This document shows, piece after piece, positions 1 to 4,893 of a stretch of DNA of 5,202 nucleotides (position 1 is its first letter; every line of letters starts with the position of its first letter). A model generated the notes under the pieces. It was given only the letters and a program-made list of their open reading frames with translations. It was not told the DNA's origin and ran no database searches. Source of the stretch: Anaerolineae bacterium (lineage in GTDB: Bacteria > Chloroflexota > Anaerolineae > UBA4142); assembly GCA_027457205.1 (NCBI GenBank), contig DAIDTM010000251.1, forward strand, positions 1 to 5,202. Direction: 5' to 3'. The translations under genes were made by a program, and so were the position numbers.

Positions 1-484
1 CATCTCGCGGTTCAGACCGCTCGGCGGCGGTGGTAGTCCCTGCCGCGCCCGGCGGCGGCGCGGGAGCAATGCCGAATCCTCTACGCAGCAACTCGCTGAA
101 CGCCGCGTCATACGACTTGGTAAAGTCGATGAAAAGCCGCGAGCGCAGAAATACCGGCATCTCATTCTGGCAATCATCGATCACCACCGAAATGATGCGC
201 GGACGACCGTTGCGCCCCGGTTCGTTGCTGAGCGCAACCGCCGCGTCGATCTCCTCGTTGCACCAGCGCGACGCCAGCGAGGCGTGCGAAAGAATGGGCA
301 GGTAGACATCGCATTCCTCCAAACCGTGGCTGATTCGATCCGTAAAATTATCGCCGGGATTGACGGACGCTACGTCGAAAAAACCGTCCAATCCGTTCGC
401 GCGCAGGTCGTTTGCCATTCGCTGCGCAAAATCCACATTCTTGAAGGAATGGGTGATAAAGAATTTTGGTTTGCGCTCAGCCAT
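1..484 (-). CDS. TIR-domain protein, N-terminal part (C-terminus off the left edge)
   Basis: The start ATG is at 484-482. The reading frame stays open for 161 codons to the left edge, so the C-terminus is missing. The sequence shows a TIR fold: beta-A 'KFFITHSF' (residues 7-14), a BB-loop-like stretch 'FDVASVNPGDNF' (36-47), 'CDVYLPILS' (58-66), and 'SRWCNEEI' (72-79). The second Glu of WCNEE (E78) sits where SARM1 and bacterial TIR NADases carry the catalytic glutamate. 'RIISVVIDD' (96-104) and 'FIDFTKSYDAAFSELL' (118-133) complete the domain, followed by an Ala/Pro-rich linker from about 139. TIR domains of this kind either cleave NAD+ or make cyclic ADP-ribose signals, often in anti-phage systems, but some act only as adaptors. 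The domain fused beyond the linker cannot be seen, so the biological role is open. The start is supported by a GAGGTG Shine-Dalgarno (489-494) and a promoter just upstream. TIR assignment is firm; NADase activity is inferred. Confidence 0.88.
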   Translation of the reverse strand, partial: MAERKPKFFITHSFKNVDFAQRMANDLRANGLDGFFDVASVNPGDNFTDRISHGLEECDVYLPILSHASLASRWCNEEIDAAVALSNEPGRNGRPRIISVVIDDCQNEMPVFLRSRLFIDFTKSYDAAFSELLRRGFGIAPAPPPGAAGTTTAAERSEPRD

Positions 485-514
485 GTTGCACCTCACGCAA
501 GGAGAATCGTCCAA

Positions 515-543
515 ATTATACCGTAGAATGACGTTGAAATCAA
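515..543 (-). promoter_or_regulatory. Sigma70/sigmaA promoter of the TIR gene
   Basis: On the minus strand, -35 TTGATT (543-538) is followed by a 17-base spacer and a perfect -10 TATAAT (520-515). The likely transcription start is near 508, giving a leader of about 24 bases that contains the GAGGTG ribosome binding site. The promoter lies just downstream of the terminator of the preceding operon, so the TIR gene is probably an independent transcription unit. Confidence 0.8.
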
Positions 544-557
544 CGGCACATTTCTGT

Positions 558-592
558 ACAAAACAAAACGGGCTTGAATCCCAAGCCCGTTT
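558..592 (-). terminator. Intrinsic terminator of the rpsF-ssb-rpsR-PPIase operon
   Basis: An 11-bp perfect stem pairs 592-582 with 576-566 around a 5-base loop (577-581). On the minus strand it is followed by the T-rich run TTTTGTTTTG (568-559). It begins 22 bases after the stop codon of the peptidyl-prolyl isomerase gene. There is no T-tract on the plus-strand side, so it is directional for minus-strand transcripts. Confidence 0.87.
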
Positions 593-614
593 CAATTTAG
601 CCATCCGACGATGC

Positions 615-1907
615 CTACTGCCCGGTCAGCGCCTGCACATTCGCGATTTGCTGCTTGACTTCGGGCGGCACGTCGGCGTCCGCGTAGAACCGATTGATCT
701 TGGCGGTCAGTTCTGCCTGCTGCAACCAATTGTTGAAAGCGGCTGTCTGGAGCTGCTGCAAGGCGGATGAATCGAGTGGACGATTCGGTTCGCGCCCGAG
801 CACCTGGATGATGTGGACGCCAAACGTCGACGTGACCGGCTGGCTGATCTGACCCACCGCCAGCGAGAACGCCGCGTCCTCAAACTCCTTGACCATCACG
901 CCGCGCGGGAACCAACCCAGATCGCCGCCCTTGTCCTTCGTCGCGGTATCGATCGAATATTTTTGCGCCAACGTCGCAAAGTCTTGCCCCTGCTTCAGCA
1001 TATTTTCGATGGGCAATGTCTCCGTGTACGTGTTGACAAGGATGTGGCGCGCGTGCACCTGCTCCGCCGTCGTTGGCACTTGCGCGGCGATGGCTTGCTG
1101 TAACTTTTGGCGAAGCAAGAGCGCCTCGATGAGCTTGCGGAAATCCGTCTCGTTGATGTGCTGCGCGCTCAACGAAGCAAGAAAATTCTTCTCTGCAGCT
1201 TGGAATCCCTGGTATGTCATCGGTGTCACGGTCGGCGCAGGCGTATAGGTGGGACCTTGGGTCGGTGTCACCGTCGGCGTGGTCGGCGTGATCGTGCCGG
1301 TCGGCGTGGGCGAAGGCGGAGTGGTGGGCGTCACGGTCGGCGTCAGCGTCGGCGTGCCGGTCTCGGGCGCCGTAGGCGATGGACCGGCGGTCGGTGTCAA
1401 CGTCGGACGCGCGTAGCCAAACTGGCGCTCGATCTCTTGATCGATTTCGTCCGGCGTCACGGTAATGCCGCGCTTGGCGGCTTCTTGCCGAATCAATTCG
1501 TCATCGATCATGTTGCTCAATTCGCTTTGCGGCAGCCCGATAAATTGAGTGACCAGCTGACTCAGTTGCTGTTGAAAATAATTTTTCAAGAACGCTGAAC
1601 TGGGATCGCTGCCGGTCTGGTTCAAATTCTGTTCCAGACTATTGACTTGGCTGGTGAGCGACGCCGCTTGATAGCGGAGGTCGGTCTGATAGGCGCCGAC
1701 GGTAATCGGCACGCCGTTCACCGTGGCGATCGGATTGTTGAGCTTGCCGATATTCTCTTGATAGTAGCCCACGCCCAAGATCAACAAGACCACTACGGCG
1801 ATGCCGCCGAGAATGAGATACAAGACTCGCTCTTGACGTGCCTCGCGCACGCGGCGCACCTGCTGCTTGCGAGTTTCCTGAGGCGTTCGATTTCCTTGCT
1901 TTGGCAT
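615..1907 (-). CDS. Membrane-anchored parvulin-type peptidyl-prolyl cis-trans isomerase (SurA/PrsA-like foldase)
   Basis: This 430-residue protein has a short basic cytoplasmic N-terminus (1-27), one membrane-spanning segment (about 28-48), and then an extracytoplasmic part. That part has a SurA_N-like chaperone region beginning 'NPIATVNGVPIT' (58-69), and a very Thr/Pro-rich stretch (about 168-230) inserted before the last chaperone helices (about 232-278). The parvulin domain (about 283-371) carries the family signatures 'HARHILV' (285-291), 'GGDLGWF' (327-333) and 'FGVHIIQV' (362-369). Members of the family catalyse proline isomerisation and help fold secreted proteins. No lipobox cysteine is seen, so it is probably held by the uncleaved N-terminal helix. 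The ATG at 1907 is chosen because GAGGAA (1917-1912) precedes it at good spacing; a second ATG at 1911 is out of frame. It is the last gene of the rpsF operon and is followed by a terminator. Parvulin family is sure; the in vivo clients are unknown. Confidence 0.92.
   Translation of the reverse strand: MPKQGNRTPQETRKQQVRRVREARQERVLYLILGGIAVVVLLILGVGYYQENIGKLNNPIATVNGVPITVGAYQTDLRYQAASLTSQVNSLEQNLNQTGSDPSSAFLKNYFQQQLSQLVTQFIGLPQSELSNMIDDELIRQEAAKRGITVTPDEIDQEIERQFGYARPTLTPTAGPSPTAPETGTPTLTPTVTPTTPPSPTPTGTITPTTPTVTPTQGPTYTPAPTVTPMTYQGFQAAEKNFLASLSAQHINETDFRKLIEALLLRQKLQQAIAAQVPTTAEQVHARHILVNTYTETLPIENMLKQGQDFATLAQKYSIDTATKDKGGDLGWFPRGVMVKEFEDAAFSLAVGQISQPVTSTFGVHIIQVLGREPNRPLDSSALQQLQTAAFNNWLQQAELTAKINRFYADADVPPEVKQQIANVQALTGQ
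1218..1406 (-). repeat. Low-complexity Thr-Pro repeat region inside the PPIase gene
   Basis: About 63 codons encode a degenerate (T-P-T/V/S)n tract, for example 'TPTVTPTQGPTYTPAPT' (residues 209-225). On the plus strand it appears as repeated GTCGGCGT/GTCGGTGT words. The repeat is coding and in frame. It probably forms an extended, flexible extracytoplasmic spacer, and could be prone to in-frame length variation. Confidence 0.85.
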
Positions 1908-1919
1908 TCATTTCCTCAA

Positions 1920-1965
1920 TCGCGTGTCGCACACGACAAGACTGCGGACGTCCCGCGACACGCGA
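1920..1965 (-). repeat. 11-bp inverted repeat between rpsR and the PPIase gene
   Basis: TCGCGTGTCGC at 1920-1930 is exactly complementary to GCGACACGCGA at 1955-1965. The 24-base loop contains the 8-base palindrome GGACGTCC (1946-1953). In the minus-strand mRNA the stem ends 3 bases before the GAGGAA ribosome binding site of the PPIase gene. There is no T-tract, so it is not a standard terminator. It may be an RNA-stability or processing hairpin that lets downstream expression differ from rpsR; that role is inferred. Confidence 0.6.
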
Positions 1966-1972
1966 CACTTGT

Positions 1973-2326
1973 CTATTCGCCGCGCGTCGATTCGGTGCTG
2001 AACGGCAGCAACGCGACGTGGCGCGCGCGCTTGATCGCCAGAGCCAGACGGCGCTGGTGCTTGGCGCAGGTGCCGATTTTGCGGCGCGCCTTGATCTTGC
2101 CTTTATCGGTCAAAAAGCGGCGGAGTTGGTCCGCGCTCTTGTAATCGATGTATTTCACCTTTTGCGCGCAGAACGGGCAGACCTTGGGTGGACGCGGTCC
2201 GCCAAAGCGACCGCGGCGTTGTCCGTTGCGTTCCGGTCGTTCCGTGCGCGGTCCGCGCGCGCCTTCCGAGGGCGCAGGGCGCGCCGCCGGCGCGGCAGGT
2301 GTCGTTGGATTCTTTGTCTCTTCCAT
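1973..2326 (-). CDS. rpsR: 30S ribosomal protein S18
   Basis: S18 binds the platform of the 30S subunit as a pair with S6. The conserved core is clear: 'YIDYKSADQLRRFLTDKGKI' (59-78), 'RRKIGTCAKHQRRLALAIKRAR' (81-102; in segments RRKIGT and HQRRLALAIKRAR) and 'ALLPF' (105-109). With the start at 2326 the product is 117 residues, longer than the usual 70-90 because of an N-terminal extension of about 45 residues rich in Pro, Ala, Arg and Gly. Cysteines C50 and C53 (CPFC) and C87 mark the cysteine-bearing, probably zinc-binding, form of S18. The open frame extends further upstream into ssb, but ATG 2326 is preferred. It lies 4 bases after the ssb stop, and its ribosome binding site AGGAG (about 2341-2337) sits inside the last ssb codons. 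That arrangement suggests translational coupling with ssb. Confidence 0.95.
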   Translation of the reverse strand: MEETKNPTTPAAPAARPAPSEGARGPRTERPERNGQRRGRFGGPRPPKVCPFCAQKVKYIDYKSADQLRRFLTDKGKIKARRKIGTCAKHQRRLALAIKRARHVALLPFSTESTRGE

Positions 2327-2330
2327 TTGA

Positions 2331-2735
2331 TCAGTGCTCCTGATGCGATTCGGTTGATGGATCGCTGGACGCAAGTTCGCCCGGCAACTCGTCTGCCGGC
2401 GCGCCTCGCTTGTCCAGTATAATCACTTCGTTTGCGACGATCTCGGTGCGATAGTGCTTTTGCCCGTCCTCGGATTCCCAACTGCGCGTCTCGAGGCGTC
2501 CCTCCACGTAGACCGGCGCGTTCTTGCCGAGATACTGGCTGCAAATTTCGGCGAGACGCTCCCAGGCGACGACGTTGAACCACTCGGTCTTTTCTGCGCG
2601 TTCGCCTTCCGGCTTGACCCAGGAACGCGTGACGGCGACCGGAAACGCTGTGACCGGCTTGCCATTCGGCGTGTACCGCATCTCCGGGTCGCGTCCGAGG
2701 TATCCGATGATCTGTACCTTGTTTAACCCTCTCAT
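2331..2735 (-). CDS. ssb: Single-stranded DNA-binding protein
   Basis: SSB coats single-stranded DNA in replication and repair. With the start at ATG 2735 the protein is 134 residues and opens with 'MRGLNKVQIIGYLGRDPEMR', the standard beginning of the OB fold. Further OB-fold signatures are 'EWFNVVAWERLAE' (51-63), 'VYVEGRLETRSW' (75-86) and 'TEIVANEVIILDKR' (97-110). The start is supported by GGGAGAG about 7 bases upstream; the longer in-frame extension to 2768 lacks SSB similarity. The C-terminus is only about 24 residues and ends ...ESHQEH. It lacks the acidic DDxPF-type tip by which most bacterial SSBs recruit partner proteins. The gene lies between rpsF and rpsR, the classic bacterial arrangement. 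The family is certain. Whether this is the cell's main SSB or a second copy cannot be told from this window. Confidence 0.95.
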   Translation of the reverse strand: MRGLNKVQIIGYLGRDPEMRYTPNGKPVTAFPVAVTRSWVKPEGERAEKTEWFNVVAWERLAEICSQYLGKNAPVYVEGRLETRSWESEDGQKHYRTEIVANEVIILDKRGAPADELPGELASSDPSTESHQEH

Positions 2736-2740
2736 CTGAT

Positions 2741-2794
2741 TCTCTCCCAACCACCGCGTTCCGCGCAACGCGCGGCATCGTCGGTGACTTTGGG
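2741..2794 (-). promoter_or_regulatory. Nested stem-loop overlapping the ssb ribosome binding site
   Basis: In the minus-strand RNA between rpsF and ssb three helices can nest: CCCAA (2794-2790) with TTGGG (2750-2746), CACCG (2786-2782) with CGGTG (2756-2752), and CCGCGC (2775-2770) with GCGCGG (2766-2761) around a GTT loop. The outermost helix includes the GGG of the ssb Shine-Dalgarno GGGAG (2748-2744), so folding would partly hide the site. Pairing is seen in the sequence; control of ssb translation is inferred. Confidence 0.5.
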
Positions 2795-2814
2795 TTGAAC
2801 GAACGCGGGGCGGT

Positions 2815-3102
2815 CTACGCAGTCTCGACGCGGACGACGAGAAAGCGCAGAATCTCTTCGGTCAATTGGAGCGAGCGTTCCAGATCTCGGACGGCGGTGG
2901 GGGGCAAGTTGAACTGGAGAACGGAGTAAAAGCCCTCAGTGAATTTCAAGATCGGATACGCCAGGCGGCGTTTGCCCAAATCGTCGCGACGGGTCATTTC
3001 GCCGCCGCCAGCGGCGATAAACTTTTCGACCTTCTCGTTCACTGTGGCGAGGGATTGCTCGTCCACGGTCGGACGGACGACGTACATCAATTCGTACGAC
3101 AA
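2815..3102 (-). CDS. rpsF: 30S ribosomal protein S6 (TTG start)
   Basis: S6 forms a dimer with S18 and binds the 30S platform. The 95-residue product begins 'MSYELMYVVRPTVDE', the typical S6 first strand, followed by a helix (16-31), 'LGKRRLAYPI' (42-51), 'GFYSVLQF' (57-64) and 'EEILRFLVVRVE' (82-93). This is the normal length for the family without a long acidic tail. The start is TTG at 3102-3100. It is preferred because AAAGGAG (3115-3109) lies 6 bases upstream and because the conserved YELM strand needs these codons. The ATG at 3087 would be too far from the ribosome binding site and would cut into the first strand. It is the first gene of the operon; a 79-base structured spacer separates it from ssb. 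Confidence 0.96.
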   Translation of the reverse strand: MSYELMYVVRPTVDEQSLATVNEKVEKFIAAGGGEMTRRDDLGKRRLAYPILKFTEGFYSVLQFNLPPTAVRDLERSLQLTEEILRFLVVRVETA

Positions 3103-3108
3103 CGGTGA

Positions 3109-3153
3109 CTCCTTTCCACGGGTTTGCTCCGCGACGCGCGCGGAACAGAAAGG
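3109..3153 (-). promoter_or_regulatory. Structured rpsF leader, candidate S6:S18 autoregulatory element
   Basis: In the rpsF 5' leader (minus strand) CCTTTC (3153-3148) can pair with GAAAGG (3116-3111), which is part of the AAAGGAG ribosome binding site. Inside it TCCGCG (3144-3139) pairs with CGCGGA (3133-3128) around a 5-base loop. The internal loop is asymmetric: 3 bases on the 5' side (3147-3145) and 11 on the 3' side (3127-3117). The longer side contains CCCG. Known rpsF leaders in many bacteria bind S6:S18 through an internal loop with a conserved CCG mimicking 16S rRNA. Identity with that element is inferred. An alternative CCAC/GTGG pairing (3156-3153 with 3119-3116) would free the site. 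Confidence 0.5.
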
Positions 3154-3182
3154 TGGGTTATTTGATTTACAGAACGGTTGGG

Positions 3183-3211
3183 ATTATAGCATCGAATATT
3201 CAATCTGGCAA
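3183..3211 (-). promoter_or_regulatory. Promoter of the rpsF operon
   Basis: On the minus strand, -35 TTGCCA (3211-3206) is separated by 17 bases from a perfect -10 TATAAT (3188-3183), with an extended -10 TG (TGC before the hexamer). Transcription should start near 3176, leaving a leader of about 73 bases before the TTG start of rpsF. It is back-to-back with the STAS promoter. Confidence 0.82.
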
Positions 3212-3226
3212 ATTGAAACAAAGCCC

Positions 3227-3255
3227 TTGTCGGCAGCGCTTTCGTATGATATAAT
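3227..3255 (+). promoter_or_regulatory. Promoter of the STAS-domain gene
   Basis: -35 TTGTCG (3227-3232), 17-base spacer, perfect -10 TATAAT (3250-3255) preceded by an extended -10 TGA (3247-3249). Transcription should start near 3262. The leader of about 27 bases ends with the strong ribosome binding site GAGGAGGAG (3278-3286), 2 bases from the ATG when taken to its end or 5 bases from its central GGAGG. Confidence 0.82.
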
Positions 3256-3288
3256 TGCGACAGTTCAATCGCAAATCGAGGAGGAGTT

Positions 3289-3630
3289 ATGGCGGCAACG
3301 GTGAACAGCAAGGAATACAAACACGTCGACCTCGTCGAGGTGTCGGGGCGGATCGATTCCGGCACCGCGCCTCTGCTGGAGCAGGCGCTCAAGAAGATCA
3401 CCAAGGACGGACGTTATCGCATCGTGGTCGATCTGTCCGAGACCGAGTTTATGAGCAGCGCGGGCTTGCGCGCGTTGATTGCCACGCTGAAAGAAGTACG
3501 CCGATTCAATCGGGGTGATTTGCGCATCGCCGGCATGCCGCCAAAAATCGCCAAGGCATTTGAACTGGCGGGCTTTTTGGAATTATTCAAAGTGTTCGAT
3601 AATACCGTGGACGCGGTCGGCAGTTTCTAG
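3289..3630 (+). CDS. STAS-domain protein, anti-sigma factor antagonist-like (SpoIIAA/RsbV type)
   Basis: This 113-residue protein is a single STAS domain with no extra domain. Seen features are the first strand and turn 'VDLVEVSGRIDSGTAPLLEQAL' region (13-34), the strand 'YRIVVDLSETEFMSSAGLRAL' region (43-63), 'GDLRIAGMPPKIAKAF' (76-91) and a final helix near 'VFDNTVDAV' (102-110). In SpoIIAA and RsbV the motif is MDSSGL, and the phosphorylated serine is the first of the pair. Here MSSAGL aligns S57 with that serine, so the phosphorylation site is kept while the preceding Asp is Ser. Such proteins usually bind an anti-sigma kinase to free a sigma factor, or act in other partner-switching circuits. 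No kinase, phosphatase or sigma gene is adjacent, so the partner is unknown. Start is supported by GAGGAGGAG and a promoter upstream. Confidence 0.9.
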   Translation: MAATVNSKEYKHVDLVEVSGRIDSGTAPLLEQALKKITKDGRYRIVVDLSETEFMSSAGLRALIATLKEVRRFNRGDLRIAGMPPKIAKAFELAGFLELFKVFDNTVDAVGSF

Positions 3631-3650
3631 CGCCGGCTCGCTCATGGTGG

Positions 3651-3686
3651 AATCGCCCGGTCGCGCGTGGACCGCGGCGATTTTTT
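3651..3686 (+). terminator. Intrinsic terminator after the STAS gene
   Basis: AATCGCC (3651-3657) and CGGTC (3658-3662) pair with GACCG (3670-3674) and GGCGATT (3676-3682), with one bulged C (3675) and a 7-base loop. The 3' side runs into six Ts (3681-3686). It sits 21 bases after the STAS stop. The minus-strand side has no T-tract after the stem, so it should not efficiently stop the convergent NurA-like transcript. Confidence 0.88.
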
Positions 3687-3693
3687 ATCTGCG

Positions 3694-4866
3694 TCACCGA
3701 CGGTGAAACCGCCGCTCGCTCCGGTCCAGCCGGATTTCGACATCCGCGCCCAGTGTGTTCTGAATCAGACTGAGGTACACTTCGTCCATCATCTCCTGCC
3801 GCAGCCGCACCTCGCGGTCGACGCTGTAGAGCAGCGCGTTGTACACCTCTAGCCCGCCGTAATCCGCGGCGAGGAGGTCAAGGATCGGCGCGATGCGTTC
3901 CATATCGCTTGGCTGATCGAGCAGGGTTTCTGCGCCCGACTCAATGTCGCCGATGGTCTCGCTTCGTCCAATACAATTTGCCGGCACGTCGACGCGCAAC
4001 GCATCGTCGAAATCCGTCAGCCGGACAAAGAAGGAGACAATCGCCGGCGCATTTCTGACTTTTTCGAGCAAGACGGCCTCGCTTCCTTTGGTGAACGACC
4101 GCTGACCCAGCAGTACCGGCGTCGAGAAACCGGCGACGCGCCCAGTCCAGCGATAGATGACTTCGCTATCAGAAATCTCTTGGGGTATTTCTTCGTTTTG
4201 CACTTGCCGCTTTCTAAACGCGTCTTTCCACCAAACCTTGGAGTGAGTTGCCTCACGGCTCGTCTTGGCAATCGAAACCAGCCACAAGCTCCGTTCCGCG
4301 CAAGATCGGAAAAGATGCAGGTAGGATTTGAGGATTTGGTCGACAATTTCGTTCAACAATTCCTTGGCGTAGGTCTCGGCTTCTGTATCGCTGATGTCGT
4401 GCTTGATTGGATAGAGTTGCGGGAGCTGACCGTACAATGCGCCGTCGAGAAACAATACGCTATCCGGCGCCATCGCGCCAACTTGCTCTTTCGCCAACTT
4501 GGCTTCCAATCGGTGCATCATCAACTCGGCGAAACGGTCGACGAATGGCGTTGGAGTCGCGCCCGGCAGGATTCGCACATCGACATCGGTCTCTTCTTGA
4601 CGTTCGCCGGCGCGCTCGCCAATGATCAGCGCCTGCGCGACGAAGAGATACGCGCCATTCGCCAGATGCCGCACCGCGCGCGAGCCGTCTACTGCAAACG
4701 CCGGACGGCGATCGACCGTGGCGGAGCGCGGCAGCGTGTGCCAATGCGTTTTCACCAAGCGCGCCAAGGATTCCTCGCTTGCGCTCGCGTCTTGCCGCAG
4801 CGTTTTCTTCAAATCGTCTTTCTTTTGCGCCACCTGTTCACTCAAGCGGTCTATGAAATTTGCCAT
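3694..4866 (-). CDS. NurA-domain nuclease-like protein
   Basis: With the start at ATG 4866 the product is 390 residues. The NurA pattern is visible: 'FAVDGSRAVRHLANGAYLF' (57-75) with D60 in the DGS motif, 'HRLEAKLAKE' (118-127), 'SVLFLDGALYGQL' (136-148) with D141 in the DGxL motif, and 'LWLVSIAKTSR' (194-204), the strand with a conserved Lys. After it come a variable middle part and a C-terminal helix pair 'GGLEVYNALLYSVDREVRL' (337-355). NurA enzymes are Mn-dependent 5'-3' nucleases that work with the HerA translocase in DNA end processing; the two Asp are metal ligands. In the C-terminal part the usual Gly-Tyr-Pro...Ala-His motif is not clear, so activity is less certain than fold. The start is fixed by AAAGGAG (4878-4872), 5 bases upstream, and a nearby promoter. 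The frame extends 13 codons further but without an initiation signal. No HerA is in the window. It is convergent with the STAS gene. Confidence 0.82.
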   Translation of the reverse strand: MANFIDRLSEQVAQKKDDLKKTLRQDASASEESLARLVKTHWHTLPRSATVDRRPAFAVDGSRAVRHLANGAYLFVAQALIIGERAGERQEETDVDVRILPGATPTPFVDRFAELMMHRLEAKLAKEQVGAMAPDSVLFLDGALYGQLPQLYPIKHDISDTEAETYAKELLNEIVDQILKSYLHLFRSCAERSLWLVSIAKTSREATHSKVWWKDAFRKRQVQNEEIPQEISDSEVIYRWTGRVAGFSTPVLLGQRSFTKGSEAVLLEKVRNAPAIVSFFVRLTDFDDALRVDVPANCIGRSETIGDIESGAETLLDQPSDMERIAPILDLLAADYGGLEVYNALLYSVDREVRLRQEMMDEVYLSLIQNTLGADVEIRLDRSERRFHRR

Positions 4867-4893
4867 CGTTGCTCCTTTGGAACATCTGTACCA

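Noticed and set aside
30..526. Plus-strand open frames in the first 500 bases
   Set aside because: They are antisense to the TIR-domain gene, which has a coherent conserved domain, ribosome binding site and promoter.
1107..1598. Plus-strand open frame with a very Arg/Gly-rich product opposite the isomerase gene
   Set aside because: The Arg-rich part is simply the complement of the Thr-Pro repeat region; no start signal and no domain.
2327..2374. Longer N-terminus for S18 starting upstream inside ssb
   Set aside because: The extra 16 residues have no S18 similarity, and the AGGAG site is placed for the ATG at 2326, 4 bases after the ssb stop.
1838..2422. Plus-strand open frame crossing the rpsR and isomerase starts
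   Set aside because: It runs antisense to two confidently identified genes and through their ribosome binding sites; no ribosome binding site or family match.
2155..2778. Minus-strand frame overlapping ssb and rpsR in another register
   Set aside because: Arg-rich shadow of ssb and rpsR; the real frames match conserved families along their whole length.
3651..3686. Bidirectional terminator shared with the NurA-like gene
   Set aside because: The minus-strand side has no T-run after the stem, so only the plus-strand function is supported.
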